In this document: piece after piece, positions 53,768 to 64,000 of the stretch
Layout: each line of letters starts with the position of its first letter
Numbering within the stretch: the first letter of the stretch is position 1
Source: Gautieria morchelliformis
Lineage: Eukaryota > Basidiomycota > Agaricomycetes > Gomphales > Gomphaceae
Assembly (NCBI GenBank): GCA_015179125.1
Contig: WHVA01000183.1
Coordinates: forward strand, 1 to 64,000
Length of the DNA: 64,000 nt
Direction: 5' to 3'
Translations under genes and position numbers: made by a program
Notes under the pieces: model-generated
Seen by the model: only the letters and a program-made list of their open reading frames with translations
The model's database searches: none
What the model was told of the DNA's origin: nothing

Positions 53768-54370
53768 TATTCTTAATGTGATCATCAGATTTAAAAGAAT
53801 AGATAATATTCTTTTATGCTCAGGGACTGGGGATGCTACAGTCATCCTAATGTGCGGTGCCTGTGCAGGCTGATTAAGCTCAGCCTGGTGTATTGTACTC
53901 AAGGCCGTCAATCACATGATTGGGTCAAGGAGAAGACAGGGTCAATTTAGATCAGGAACAAAGGTTCCAAAGCTTTTGCTTTTGGAACAGTTTAGTAGAC
54001 AGCAATAGTGAACTCAACAATGAATCAAATACATTTGTCCCCTTACATCTTATGAAGTGAACATGATATGTTTTTATTCAGAATTTCCTTATGTCTTAAA
54101 TTGTAAACAAAAGGAAGAAGTCTTCGCCATTTCCCATAGTTTCAAATGATTACTGGATTTGCTCTTTTTTCATTATTTTTTGCTGTGGGTTATGGTAAAC
54201 AAAGAGCATGCATGACATCTCAGCATGCACAGTTAGCCAAAGGGCACAATTGTTGGTAAGCACAAATTTGCAAATTTGGCATTTTGAGCTGGCTTATGGA
54301 CACCATAATATATCCAACGTTTAAAATGTGGATGGAGTCTTGCAGTATGACGCGGAGAACGCACTTTTAA
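53768..54370. other. No gene recognised
   Basis: Unassigned sequence without a convincing frame. Confidence 0.3.
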
Positions 54371-54374
54371 TATT

Positions 54375-54530
54375 TTAAGCGTTTACAGGCAGAACAGCAC
54401 GTTTACAGACAAGCCAGCGCGCTTACAGACAAACCAGCGCGTTTACAGGCAAGCCAGCACGTTTACAGACAAGCCAGCGCGTTTACAGGCAAGACAGCGC
54501 GTTTACAGACAAGCCAGAGCGTTTGCAGCG
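54375..54530. repeat. 20-bp minisatellite
   Basis: About seven and a half units of CGTTTACAGACAAGCCAGCG with small changes. Looser copies of GCGTTTACA and GATCAGCGCA extend the array to about 54640. Confidence 0.9.
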
Positions 54531-54639
54531 CATTTCCAAAGTGATCGGCGCATTTCCTTTAATTTTTGAAGTGTATACAGACAAACCAGCGCGTTTATGG
54601 AGTGATCAGCGCACTTACAGTGACCAGCGCGTTTACACC

Positions 54640-55530
54640 ATGGACCTTGAGTCGGAGTCGGTCATTGCTGTAAATGGACAATTGGACAGGACGCCTCCTC
54701 GCACGCACCCTCGCACGCATCCACGACGCCGCTCGATCCTGCCACCTCCCACGCTACCACCTCCACGCGCCACCACACGCCCCCTCACACAACGCCGCTC
54801 GACGCTGTCACCACACACGCGCCACCTCGCACGCACCCTCGACCCGCTCGATGCTGCCACCACACGCGCGCCACCTCACAGACACCCATGACGCCACTCG
54901 ACGCTGCTATCACACAGGCGCCACCTCGCTCCGCCCGCCGCCTGCGCTTTATTCCCCGTTGCCGTCCCCGTCGCCTTCTGGCTCTCCCACGGACTCGCGC
55001 GGTGACGCGCCTGTCGCGGCGCTGGAGGCGGAGGCGGAGTCCGAGGAGGTAATGGGGTCTGCGCCCCGCTTGTCCACGTTGGCGCTGGCGTAGAGCTCCG
55101 CCCTGTCGCCGGGTGCGTATGCGTCTGTCGGTGTGCGGTCCAGGTCTGCGTCGGCGCTAGGATCAAGATCGGGCGCGGGCGAGGGCTCGGTGCACCACCG
55201 CACCGCGTGCTCCTGCACACTGGGGCATGTTCCAGATGCGGTGGCGATGCGGCCATGCCCTGGCGTGTGAGAGTGGGGGACGATAGCGCGTCCTGCGCTC
55301 CTGCTCCCAGGCGACCCGGCCGCCGACGTGTGCGCGTGGGGTTGTGAGGAGTCGTGGGCGAGCGGGGGGAGTCTAACCGTGCGGAGTGGGGCGACTCGAT
55401 CCTTGGGCGCGGGTGCGGGTGCGAGGGTGCGGGTGCGAGCGAGGGAGCAGGAGTGAGCGTCAAATAGCGCCGTGGAGTTACATAATTCTCCCTCTCATGA
55501 CACCCTACCACCACTATCCATGAGGACACA
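54640..55530. other. GC-rich region with open frames on both strands, unrecognised
   Basis: Plus-strand sequence is rich in CACCTC/ACGC motifs and gives Arg/His/Pro-rich frames. A minus-strand frame (55218-54949) encodes an acidic sequence with DPSADADLDRTPTDAYAPGD and PITSSDSASASSAATG. That frame looks more like a real protein than its neighbours, but no family is recognised and GC richness alone can keep frames open. Confidence 0.25.
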
Positions 55531-55883
55531 GCAGTTTTATTTTGAGGGGATTATGGTGGACACATGGCTTGCCAGGGCTCAGCCTATACTTCCCTATGCA
55601 CCATATGCACCTTATGAAGTGTCTCATTAATTTTAGAGATACCATCTTGCATCCCAATATTGGGCCTCAAAGAGTTCAGATACTCTGACTGAGTGACAGA
55701 TGTGCAGTACAAATTGCACATGAGCCTGTTTGAATCTGCTGCTGTGACCTTTTCACAATATCTTTCAAATGCTGTCGGACTCTCAGCCTGACCCAATTTG
55801 CCTCAAAGCACATGTTACTGTGAGAAAACTCAACAATCTTCTTCTTGGTTCTATTACCAGTAAGAGTTTTCTGCTCAGTAGGA

Positions 55884-56108
55884 CTAGGCTGATCTAGTGT
55901 ATAAGATACAGTCCAGTTGTGTTATGTCTTGGGATCTTGCTTTGGAGCGCAGCACCCGGTTGGTGAAGCAGGCGGCCCGTCCAGACTTGAAAAAGGACAG
56001 GGCCCAGTGGATATACGCTATAGAGCTCGACGCGTCGAATCCGTTACCGTTGCCCGCGTCGTCCATATCCGAGTCAACTCGGAAAGATCTTGGATGAAAA
56101 GGGAGCAA
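55884..56108 (-). pseudogene. Retroelement gag fragment (weak)
   Basis: The minus strand reads IAYIHWALSFFKSGRAACFT, followed by NRVLRSKARS. This recalls the capsid phrase IxWALSYM.xGRAA.FxxRV of Agaricomycete gypsy gag. Only about 40 codons fit. The frame at 55584-55796 left of it is not recognised. Confidence 0.4.
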
Positions 56109-57150
56109 GAGTTCAGTACGTCGAGGAGAGCGGGAAAGTGTTTGGGAGCAACGACAGGTCCGTAGAGCAAAAGACCGAAGCTAGATGGGCGCAACTCCCG
56201 GCGACGAGACCGGTGACCCGCCTGAGGACCGACGCTGACATGGGCCCTGCGATCGCGTCCTGCTCGCCCCGGTCCACGAATGACGTGGGGCAACCTTTAA
56301 TTTTGGTTTTATCCATGAGACGACACCGTGAGACCTGGGGAGTACCTAAGTACCTCCCAGCTGCAGCGGTAGAGGGTCAGCCACGTTCCACGAGGTTAGC
56401 CAGTGTCCCGCCGGGAGTCCTCGACCTGAGTACTGGCCTGCGAGTGGTTCCAGCGCATTCCTGTCATTATCTTCCACCATGACTGATGCATCAACACACG
56501 GTCCGAGTCAGCAGCTGTATAGAAGCAGCCTGAAATAGGGACTGAGTATGGACAACAGTGCTGAAATTGATTCAGTTCCAGCACCCGAGACAAGTAATTT
56601 CACCAGGATGTCTCTGGCAGTGCCCAGGTTCAAGCTATTTCATGAACAGATACATTCCGAGAGCAACGCTGCAAAATCACACAACATACCAGACCAGAAG
56701 ACGCCTCACCCTGCTCCAATTCGGCTTCTGCGTCTCCTGCCTCACTCGACATGTCATCAATCAGTGCGGTCGTGGCATCAACGACAGTCTGGACTGGGGC
56801 CTCGAACGCAAAATCACGAGCCAGGACCTGCCCAGGTATACGTAACGGCCCAGGAATCTCCTTCGCTTCAGGTGCCTATCTATCCGTTCTCCAGCACCGA
56901 CCATACATATATATATCCATCTCCACGGATAGATGGACGAGCTTGCACGAATACCATGTACCTCAGTGCTGATATGGGCATGCGGCACAGCCATGGGACT
57001 CCCGATGTCAACCCCAATCGAAGCCGGCGGCGGATCCCCATTGGCAGTCCGATGACTGCAATTCTTCCTGCGGAGATGAGTCAGGATGAGGCTACGTTCA
57101 TCTCCTCACAAAGGGATGCGATGGAGACGGATGCGGCGGCGTAGGAAGCG
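56109..57150 (+). other. Unrecognised possible host exons
   Basis: A 198-codon frame (56548-57144) starts MDNSAEIDSVPAPETSNFTR and ends in QDEATFISSQRDAMETDAAA. The two ends look like protein and the middle is low-complexity. Another frame covers 56558-56845 with FGFCVSCLTRHVINQCGRGI. Possible splicing between them could not be settled. Confidence 0.25.
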
Positions 57151-57825
57151 ACGGTGAGGAATACCCACGCAAGTGGGAGAGGCTCTCGCCGAAGGGCAAG
57201 ATCGTCAGGATCACTGGTAAATAGCCACATGCTTCTGGTCCATATCTCCGTTCCCGCGCCCTATGCCCTCTTCCCCTTGTTCATACCGATGTCACTGCTC
57301 ACGTCTGCGTTGCATATGCTGTAGTTTATGTCCGCTGTCAACGCGCAAATTGAAATCCTAGGGTAATTACAAAGGGTCTCTCCTCGGACTTCTTCAGTAT
57401 TGCTTACCGGTGCCGTAAACCTCCTGGATTCTTGTGGGTTTGAAAAGGTGTCTGCGGTCCGTGCGCTTGGCGTGGTGCGCTATCGTCAACGATGACGTTG
57501 AATTAAAGTTCACTGCCGGGTGAGATAGTATTTTTGGCAATAGATTGAGTTGAATTATGTTAGTGATTAGCTTCAATAAGGTGTGGTCTGATTGTAAAAG
57601 AAGCTGTGATCGACTTTTGAATAGCCAAGGGTGCTTCACGTGGTTTTCGGCAAGCGGCACTTGGAACTTTTGAACTGTTATCATGCGCGCGGTGGCTATC
57701 TTACGCACAGGCTCCATCATTTAAGCCCCACTCAAAGCTCTGCAAACTTCAACTTGCTTCACAGTTTGGACTTGACCACATACGTATCTGTCCTCCATCC
57801 ATCAGTCCTATCACAATTACAAATC
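57151..57825. other. No gene recognised
   Basis: Unassigned spacer, possible promoter of the small frame that follows. Confidence 0.3.
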
Positions 57826-58110
57826 ATGCCCAGAGAAATTGATGCAACCAATGCTAGCTTTACAGTAAGGCAAGGAAGTTTATGTGGATGATACTTGACT
57901 TAGTGTGATGCTGTGCAGGCGGGGGAAATCATCTGGGTGAGATACCCAGACTCTCAAGACTGGGTCCAAGCGACCTTTTATTCATATGGATTTTCAACCA
58001 CAGTACATTGCCATTTCATTCAAGTTAAGTCTACATGTCTCACATATGTTTCCCTTCATCAGAGGGTTCGCGGTAGGCGAAAGACCAAGATCGGGGTTGT
58101 TGCTATATGA
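57826..58110 (+). CDS. Small two-exon candidate gene
   Basis: ATGCCCAGAGAAATTGATGC at 57826 opens MPREIDATNASFT, then a GTAAGG..GTGCAG intron (57867-57919) leads to AGEIIWVRYPDSQDWVQATF and YSYGFSTTVHCHFIQVK, ending VRGRRKTKIGVVAI at 58110. The GEIIWVRYPDSQDWVQATFY phrase resembles a Tudor/SH3-like barrel start, but this is a guess. It may be a truncated gene because the PIF/Harbinger element lies just downstream. Confidence 0.3.
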
Positions 58111-58749
58111 GTTGGGGACGCTTACAGGACGCGTGTCCTATTTCCATGGAAAGATGTCACGGATTCTCCGTGATTTGGAGAATAAACTATAATGACCAGA
58201 CATTTGAATTGTAATACTTGCCAAGCAAAATAGGACTATCCCAATTATCAAGATAACCTCAGGAATCGCCTCGCAGGCCAATAAGACCCGTGACAGAAAT
58301 AGGGAGGAGGGGAGAATGCAAGTGAGATACGCTGCGCAGCTCATGTCATTCCAGGCGATAGCTGTTTGTAAGATTTCATTGAATGGATACCTCAGGTAAG
58401 ACTGGTATAAGGAACATTGGATGGAACAACATATAAGACGGCACATGCGCTTTGCAATTACTCGTTGGCGAGAAATTTCATTACTCAGAGGGCCAAGTGA
58501 ACGATGGCGCGCGAAGCTGATAGTTCCTAAAATAGGGCTGATCACAGTAGAGGATTTGAGTAGGATTTGATGAGGATTTGACGGAGGATTTCGATTTCTT
58601 TAGAACACCCGACAATGCCCCGAAATCGCGATTTAACTGTGATTAGCCCGATTTGAAACTGGATTTGAGTGGATTTGAGCAAGGTGATGCCGGACACGGC
58701 AGGATTGAAGTTCTCAACCGGCAGACGGCTCCATATACGTCTTTCCATC

Positions 58750-60083
58750 ATGACCATCATGACTGCAAGGAACGAGCTCACCGACACCCTCGTTCAGCAC
58801 CTTATGTTGGAACTCGTTGTAGAAGAGGACACTGAATTGGATGCTTACTTATATGACACAGCGTCCGAGAGCTCAAACTCAGATGTGGAGATGTTATTAG
58901 GGTCTGATAAGCTCGTTGAAGTGCTAAAAGACTTGCATTCTCGCCGGTATCTTCAACCAAGGGTTGACATCAACAAACTGATGTCTCTTCTTTTGGTAAC
59001 TCTCGTGGAGTACAAGCACACACGGCCGGAGTTTTTTCGCCGCTATTTGCGAGTGTGGCCAGAAACCTTCGATTCACTTCTCGAAAAGATCTGTAATGAT
59101 GAAGTTTTTTTGAACAACTCTAATAACCATCAGCTGCCAGTGGAACAGCAAGTTGCTGTTACACTTTACCGGTTTGGTCACTTTGGAAATGCCGTTAGTG
59201 TGCAGGAGGTAGCATTGTGGGCAGGATGGGGTTTTGGGACAGTCGATCGGTGCACACGGCGGGTCATGAAAGCCCTATGTCGAACACAATTCCGCCGAGT
59301 TGCTATCAAGTGGCCGGATGAGGTAGAAAAAACACGAGCAAAAGACTGGGTAGAGGAGGTCTCAGGTCCGGAATGGCGTGACGGATGGCTCATGGTAGAT
59401 GGCACTCTCGTGCCTTTATTCCAACGCCCTGGATTTTACGGTAACACATGGTATGATCGCAAAAGTAACTACTCGATGAATGTGCAGGTGAGTTATTCAT
59501 CGTATGGCATTGAAGTGTCGCTAACTAGCCTACAGCTCATTTCAACTCCTGACCTCCAAATTATTGACTATGGGGTAGGTTTACCAGGGAGTCAGCATGA
59601 TTCCCGGGCATGGAATGAGACTCGGTTGCCCAAAGAACATGCCTCTTTGTTAGAAGTAGGTGAATGGGTATGGGCAGATTCAGCATACCCGCTCCAGAAG
59701 TGGTTGTGCACACCATACAAAAAGTACGCAACACAGTTTGATATTACAGGTTTCGAGGGTGTCATTTTTGATATATGTACAGACCAGAAAAGGACACACC
59801 GGATAACAGACATTTTAACTACTGGGTTTCAAGAATTCGTGTTAAATCCGAACATTGTGTTGGATATGTCAAAGGCCGGTTCTGCTCGCTGCGGGGCTTG
59901 CGCATTCAGATAAACCAACCCCAGCATCTGAAATTCGCATCGCTCTGGATCACCGCCTGTATAGCTGTACATTGCTTCGCAATGACTCATGAGGCTGGCC
60001 AGGACATCACTGCAGATGAATTCTTCCGTGAGGGGTTACGCATTGTTGCTGAAGAGAGAACAACAGCGTGGAGGTCAATATAA
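58750..60083 (+). CDS. PIF/Harbinger DDE_4 transposase, three exons
   Basis: Exons 58750-59487, 59536-59723 and 59783-60083 join to 1227 bp, 408 residues, without a stop. The introns are 48 bp (GTGAGT..CTACAG) and 59 bp (GTACGC..GTACAG). Start chosen at MTIMTARNELTDTLVQ; an upstream ATG at 58687 is possible. An HTH-like part QVAVTLYRFGHFGNAVSVQE and WAGWGFGTVDRCTRRVMKAL (about residues 145-185) is followed by the nuclease core: GWLMVDGTLVPLFQRPGFYG, LPGSQHDSRAWNET, WVWADSAYPLQKWLCTPYKK and SEHCVGYVKGRFCSLRGLRI. These are the DDE_Tnp_4 blocks. It cuts and pastes the element, with the Myb-like partner as DNA-binding helper. No broken residue was noticed. Confidence 0.9.
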
Positions 60084-60210
60084 TAGACCATACTGACGAT
60101 GAGGTGTCAAGGGATGTTACGCTCCTTGAGGGAAGAGTGAAGCGTGAGCAGCTGAAGGGGTTTCTCTTAGAAAGACTCCACACAGAGTCTCATAGCTATC
60201 TAGAGTAGTA

Positions 60211-61899
60211 CTAAGATGAAGAACTAGTACTGGATGGCATAAAGTCTGCCCAGGGAATGATGTTGTCATCGGCGAATGTCACATCCAACGAAGACGCACC
60301 AGCACTAAGGGCTTTTGTCCCAGAAAACCCAGCTAGCGCAGCTTGTGTGCCCAATTCTATTCCTACCATGTTAGCCTGCCTTTGATGTCCTGCACCCTGT
60401 GCGAGGAGCTGGAACTCTAACCGCTGGCGCTGCATTGCCAACTCATGCGCCCGATCTAACCTTTCCTTTTCCGCTGCATGTTTGAGCTGTAGCTTTTCAT
60501 GGGCCAGGTCTGTCTGTGCCTGTATCCGTACTCGTTCTTCTTTGGAGCGGTTCTGGCTGCTAGCCAGACGTTCTGTTGCTGCCCGTCTTACCTCCTGCAT
60601 ACCTGAAAGCCCCTCAAGTATGCCCTTGCGTCGTGAGGCGGCCGTCAAGGCAGGTGCAGCTTCCCGTTTTACAGGTACATCTGTTTTAGGTAGAGGTCTA
60701 TCTATAGTAGATGTCGGCGAACTAGGCTGCAGGTAGTCGGCGTCAATTGGATCATCGGAGGGAGGGGAGAGTGTGTATAGAGGGGAGAGAGGTGCGTCTG
60801 GTGAGTTTACTTGTACTTCTTCGTTTCTTACCCCAGAGTCACAGGGCACGCGATCGAGGACATCGAGGTCAAGCTTTGAGGTCGAATGGGCTATTGCCGC
60901 ACGCATAACAAGCGGGCTGGTTCCCATCAACCGCTGCATTCGATGGAACCATGGGAAGCGTTCTTTTATTTGCCCTGTACATATATAGATATGTTAGTAA
61001 TTCATGGGAAATAACAAGTGACGCACCCCAAATGTTCTCAATCTCACTTCCCGGTAGTATATCCAGTTCTGTCTCTTCTGTCTCTACTAAACCCGCTCCA
61101 GTTGCTCCGAGCAGCTCCTTTTCAGCTGTAAAGGTCTTTTTGAGCCTGCATCGATAATTTAGTTAATAGGATATGATATCGAACTAGAAACGCACAGATT
61201 AATCCGGTTTTTCACTACTTTCCCCATCTGATCTGGCGGTGCATCTCTCCAGCGGTCAGAGGCATGTGGAATCAAGACACGCTGTGCGATGGTGCGATAA
61301 TGGTCGGTCACAGTCTTCGACGAGCTTTTGTTACATATCTCAGCCCCCTTGTCCATCCCTAGGGAAGCGCACATCACTGGATCATCCTCGAGGACTGTAA
61401 GAAGTAGGTCTGTGAGGTCATGCTCCTTAGCCCAACTGACCGGAACGTCAGCTACAGATACAGTCTGAATAACGCAGTGGAACTCACGGAACCGGCAATA
61501 TAGCCATACCATCTTCCACCTCCTTACCCTTACCCTTACCTTTTTTCCCTTTGGAACAAGGCTGTTCTGCGGCGGCCAGAGCCTTAAGGTTGGTTTACGA
61601 GGTCATTTGCTGGCACGCTCGTCACCCTTGGCCTGCGCCATGGCCAACAGAGCCTCCAATTGCGGGATGGACAGCGCATCTGCTGGAACGTCAGTTGCCA
61701 GACTGATCTGAGTCGCAGTGACAGGGTTAGAACTTTTCGCTTCCTTGGGCTCATCGTCCCTAACGAAAATTTCACGCAGCAAGAGTTTAAGGTCCGCCGC
61801 TCCAGCCGGCCGAAATCCAAATCCAAATCCACGCGCAAATCCCAAATCACCTCCTGGAGGTGATTTGAGGATTTGGATGGATTTGACATCCAAATCCAT
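60211..61899 (-). CDS. Myb/SANT-like (trihelix-type) partner protein of the Harbinger element, five exons
   Basis: Exons on the minus strand: 61899-61626, 61566-61540, 61451-61196, 61145-61027 and 60974-60211; sum 1440 bp, 479 residues, no stop. All four introns have GT..AG ends (59, 88, 50 and 52 bp). The protein has a basic SKGKK stretch, then VSWAKEHDLTDLLLTVLEDD, KTVTDHYRTIAQRVLIPHAS and KVVKNRINLLKKTF, the three-helix Myb/SANT-like pattern. IWGQIKERFPWFHRMQRLMG follows, and a long Gln/Glu/Arg coiled coil AHEKLQLKHAAEKERLDRAH. Such proteins recruit the Harbinger transposase to the element ends. The start codon lies close to the terminal repeat; a later start is possible. Confidence 0.85.
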
Positions 61900-61953
61900 T
61901 TCTCAAATCCCCATCAAATCCAGGTCAAATCCTCTACTGTGATCAGCCCTAAT

Positions 61954-62618
61954 GCTTTGGACCAAGTCTGAACAAAGGAGGAAGATCACAAATACTCTAA
62001 GAGGGAATGAGTGAGAGACGATAAACATGATGGAAACACTCACGCGACCTGTTAACGAGCAAAGGTAGCGGATGCGTCTGGAGATTTACGCCGCCCATTT
62101 AAGAGAGTCGGAAGACCAACGGCCAGCAGGAGTGAGGACAGGAGAGCACAACTGACGTTCCCAGCGATAGCCATCGCCTGTATATGATCAGTGAAAAAGA
62201 GTTAAATCCCAGCGCACCAACTCACTATGACGCCTCCACATTCATAGGGTGTTAAATATACAACTTTACTGGTAGGCAGGACACCTGGTTCATGGCGACA
62301 TCCGAGGGACGGGACATGGGTATGCGTGTGTGCGTTTGGAGCATGCGTCGAGCAGAGGGATGATTAAATAATAAAGATTGGCACCTTTCCTTACCATTAC
62401 TTGGGCATAAGTACCCCGACTCGCGGTACTGGGAGCAAAGACCAGTTCATATACTGGATTTACCGCAGCGTGCTTCTACTTGGAAAAATTCTCAGTATCA
62501 TTGTGATGGACATCAACTTGTAAGTTTTCGTACCCTACTGAAATATCTAAGCATCGGATAACTACCTAGTCAATCCTGGACGTCTATCCGAGAACCAATA
62601 TTCAGCGGCAATTATTGA
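61954..62618. other. No gene recognised
   Basis: Unassigned sequence right of the transposon, probably host intergenic DNA. Confidence 0.35.
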
Positions 62619-63474
62619 TCAGGACGTTAACAACACGTAAGTCCGGAACAAGCAGGGGTATTGCGCTCCGCGGCGCGTAGGTTCGGGCTTACGCGCCCAG
62701 GAGGCGTTTTCGCTGTTACACTTTGAGGAGGTCGTGCTGAGGATAGAACCATCCATGCCAAAAAACCCCAGCAGTTGGGAAGTCGTCTGAATTGAGCGCA
62801 TCGTTGCAGGTGCATCGGGGACATGCGCACGTTCATGCAGGTCACAGGACCATTCGGACATGACATGTCGCCCACATACAGGCCATCTGCTGTTGCATGA
62901 CCATCGATGCCGGACCCATACAGGTCGTCATCTGGATTGAGTGTGTCATTCACGGAAACACCTGCGTCCCTCTTGGGCATATTCCTGGCAAGGGGAAACT
63001 TTCTGTCCCTAAGCTCTTTCTCCGCAAGACCGGATGGTGATGTACGGAAGTTTTCGTTGAACTCGTTCAAGCTGAGGGCCTGACCTGTGCCCCGCTTCGA
63101 CCTATTCTGTTGTGTGTCCGTCGACGAGGTAGGTGTAGTGGTGTGATCTCAGACCGAGGGCACTATGCCGCTCCATTGTGAGAGACGTTACAAATGCTGT
63201 GTGGTGGTGCCGTCTTGGTTATAGCCGAGGCGTCTGTTCATGGTTGAAGCATTGGCCCTGCGATGTCGTTGTGCGCCATTGCATGACACTCGTTGTGTCG
63301 CTTGCTGAGTATGTCTGGATTAAACGGCTGGGCCGTCAGTCACCGATGCAATCACGTCCATATATAAGTAAATCTCGAGCTTCGCTTCCATCGGGTCATG
63401 TGCGATTCGTACGGTGATCCTTTCATTCCTTTAGGATGCTGGCTCTGGGTCTGCCGCAGAGCTCGACTCAGATG
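62619..63474 (-). CDS. Host gene candidate, unrecognised, intron-containing
   Basis: A minus-strand frame starts MNEFNENFRTSPSGLAEKEL (63070) and runs through NMPKRDAGVSVNDTLNPDDD and YGSGIDGHATADGLYVGDMS. A likely intron (GTGACC..ATTCAG, about 62850-62790) leads to TTSQLLGFFGMDGSILSTTS and a stop at 62619. Possible upstream exons near 63560-63430 read FHHQQTGAYEDRTRHLCAHK and MTSESSSAADPEPAS. The Pro/Ser/Asp-rich style resembles the zinc-finger gene at 32-33.6 kb, but no domain is recognised. Confidence 0.35.
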
Positions 63475-63770
63475 TCATGTGATAGTTTTGGTTGAACTTA
63501 TGTGCACATAAGTGTCGTGTTCGATCCTCATATGCTCCAGTCTGCTGATGATGAAAGGCATACGATGGGATGTACGTGAAGAAGGCAAGGGGACGTAAAT
63601 ATGACGGTGCCACCTAGTGGGAAGCTGAGTGGGGATAGTGTGGACCATTGTTTGCTATGCATCTGCCGTCACCAGCACTGCTGGGAAGTCCATGAAGAAG
63701 TCGTTCAGTGCGTGAGTATTCGTAGCTGGGTTCACGGCACTACTGAGAGGATTCAGGTTAGGTGTACTAC

Positions 63771-64000
63771 TGTTCTGATATGTTAGCCTCTCCGTTCAAA
63801 CTCCTCGCGGTTCCTGAGCCTTCTGATGTTGTCGATGTCAGCAAGTGTTTTTGACTTGGAGTTTGATGAGATGGTGTTGTGATATCGTTTGCTGCTGAAT
63901 CGCCGGCTGGTTTAGATGCGGTGACGGTGTTCGGTAGGTCTTCCGATGCGTCTGGTGTGTTGGAAGTCTGGACTGAGGATTGATTGCATGACGCGAAAGA
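63771..64000 (-). other. Open minus-strand frame running off the right edge
   Basis: From 64000 leftward one frame reads NTPDASEDLPNTVTASKPAG and TPSHQTPSQKHLLTSTTSEG to a stop at about 63773. A second frame gives KSKTLADIDNIRRLRNREEF. Either could be an exon of a gene that begins outside the window. Confidence 0.25.

Larger units (their letters stand above)
58534..61950. mobile_element. PIF/Harbinger-type DNA transposon, apparently complete (3.4 kb)
   Basis: Ends are perfect inverted repeats for 26 bp (AGGGCTGATCACAGTAGAGG and on), continuing imperfectly with GGATTTGATG repeats. The element is flanked by AAT on both sides (58531-58533 and 61951-61953), a 3-bp target duplication as in PIF/Harbinger. 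TA with one-base-shorter ends is the alternative reading. It contains the two genes expected for this superfamily, converging: a DDE_4 transposase (plus) and a Myb/SANT-like protein (minus). Subterminal regions are rich in GGATTTG. Confidence 0.9.

Noticed and set aside
54640-55530. Overlapping genes on both strands
   Set aside because: Frames are kept open by GC-rich, repeat-like composition. Only the acidic minus frame has some appeal, and it has no recognised domain.

Overview
The window looks like a transposon-dense chromosomal region of a filamentous basidiomycete (Agaricomycotina). The evidence is introns of about 48-90 bp with GT..AG ends, chromodomain Ty3/gypsy retroelements, a KDZ transposase with CxC5/CxC6-like cysteine clusters, an RTC4-like protein and Gal4-type zinc clusters. 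Host genes are few: a zinc-finger gene at 31.9-33.6 kb, a possible coilin-like gene at 30.4-31.9 kb, and weak candidates at 54.6-58.1 and 62.6-64.0 kb. All family names come from reading translations and recalling families; no search was run.

Layout. 0-6.2 kb: a decayed chromodomain Ty3/gypsy element (protease, RT, RNase H, integrase, chromodomain, 3' LTR), broken by a LINE ORF1 insertion. It abuts an LTR of another family (LTR-A). 6.2-9.3 kb and 16.5-18.5 kb: arms of a large inverted duplication made of LTR-B, a foldback MITE and gypsy gag. Between them lie a ~0.9 kb satellite palindrome, a Tc1/mariner transposase, a small palindromic MITE and a solo LTR-A with a 5-bp target duplication. 17.4-22.0 kb: a composite of LTR-B and LTR-A pieces splitting a gag gene. 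22.7-26.4 kb: a minus-strand Tf2-like chromovirus remnant with an extra ANTISENSE gene between pol and its 3' LTR, encoding a coiled-coil plus Zn2Cys6 protein. 27.3-29.3 kb: a decayed DDE transposase-like gene. 30-34 kb: host genes. 34.5-41.3 kb: hairpins, a tRNA-derived SINE-like piece, a 12-bp satellite with a 168-bp higher-order repeat, and a second copy of the antisense Zn2Cys6 gene. 45.3-52.9 kb: nested elements, LTR-C containing a solo LTR-D and a 6.7-kb KDZ transposon, which itself contains a MITE. 58.5-62.0 kb: an apparently intact two-gene PIF/Harbinger-type transposon.

The most notable items are: (1) an antisense spliced Zn2Cys6 gene, seen in two gypsy copies with the intron at the same place; (2) a KDZ transposon carrying an RTC4-like partner gene, with terminal inverted repeats and an 8-9 bp target duplication; (3) the 12-bp/168-bp satellite, repeatedly joined to pieces of the antisense gene; (4) the intact PIF/Harbinger-type element, whose two spliced genes both give uninterrupted reading frames.
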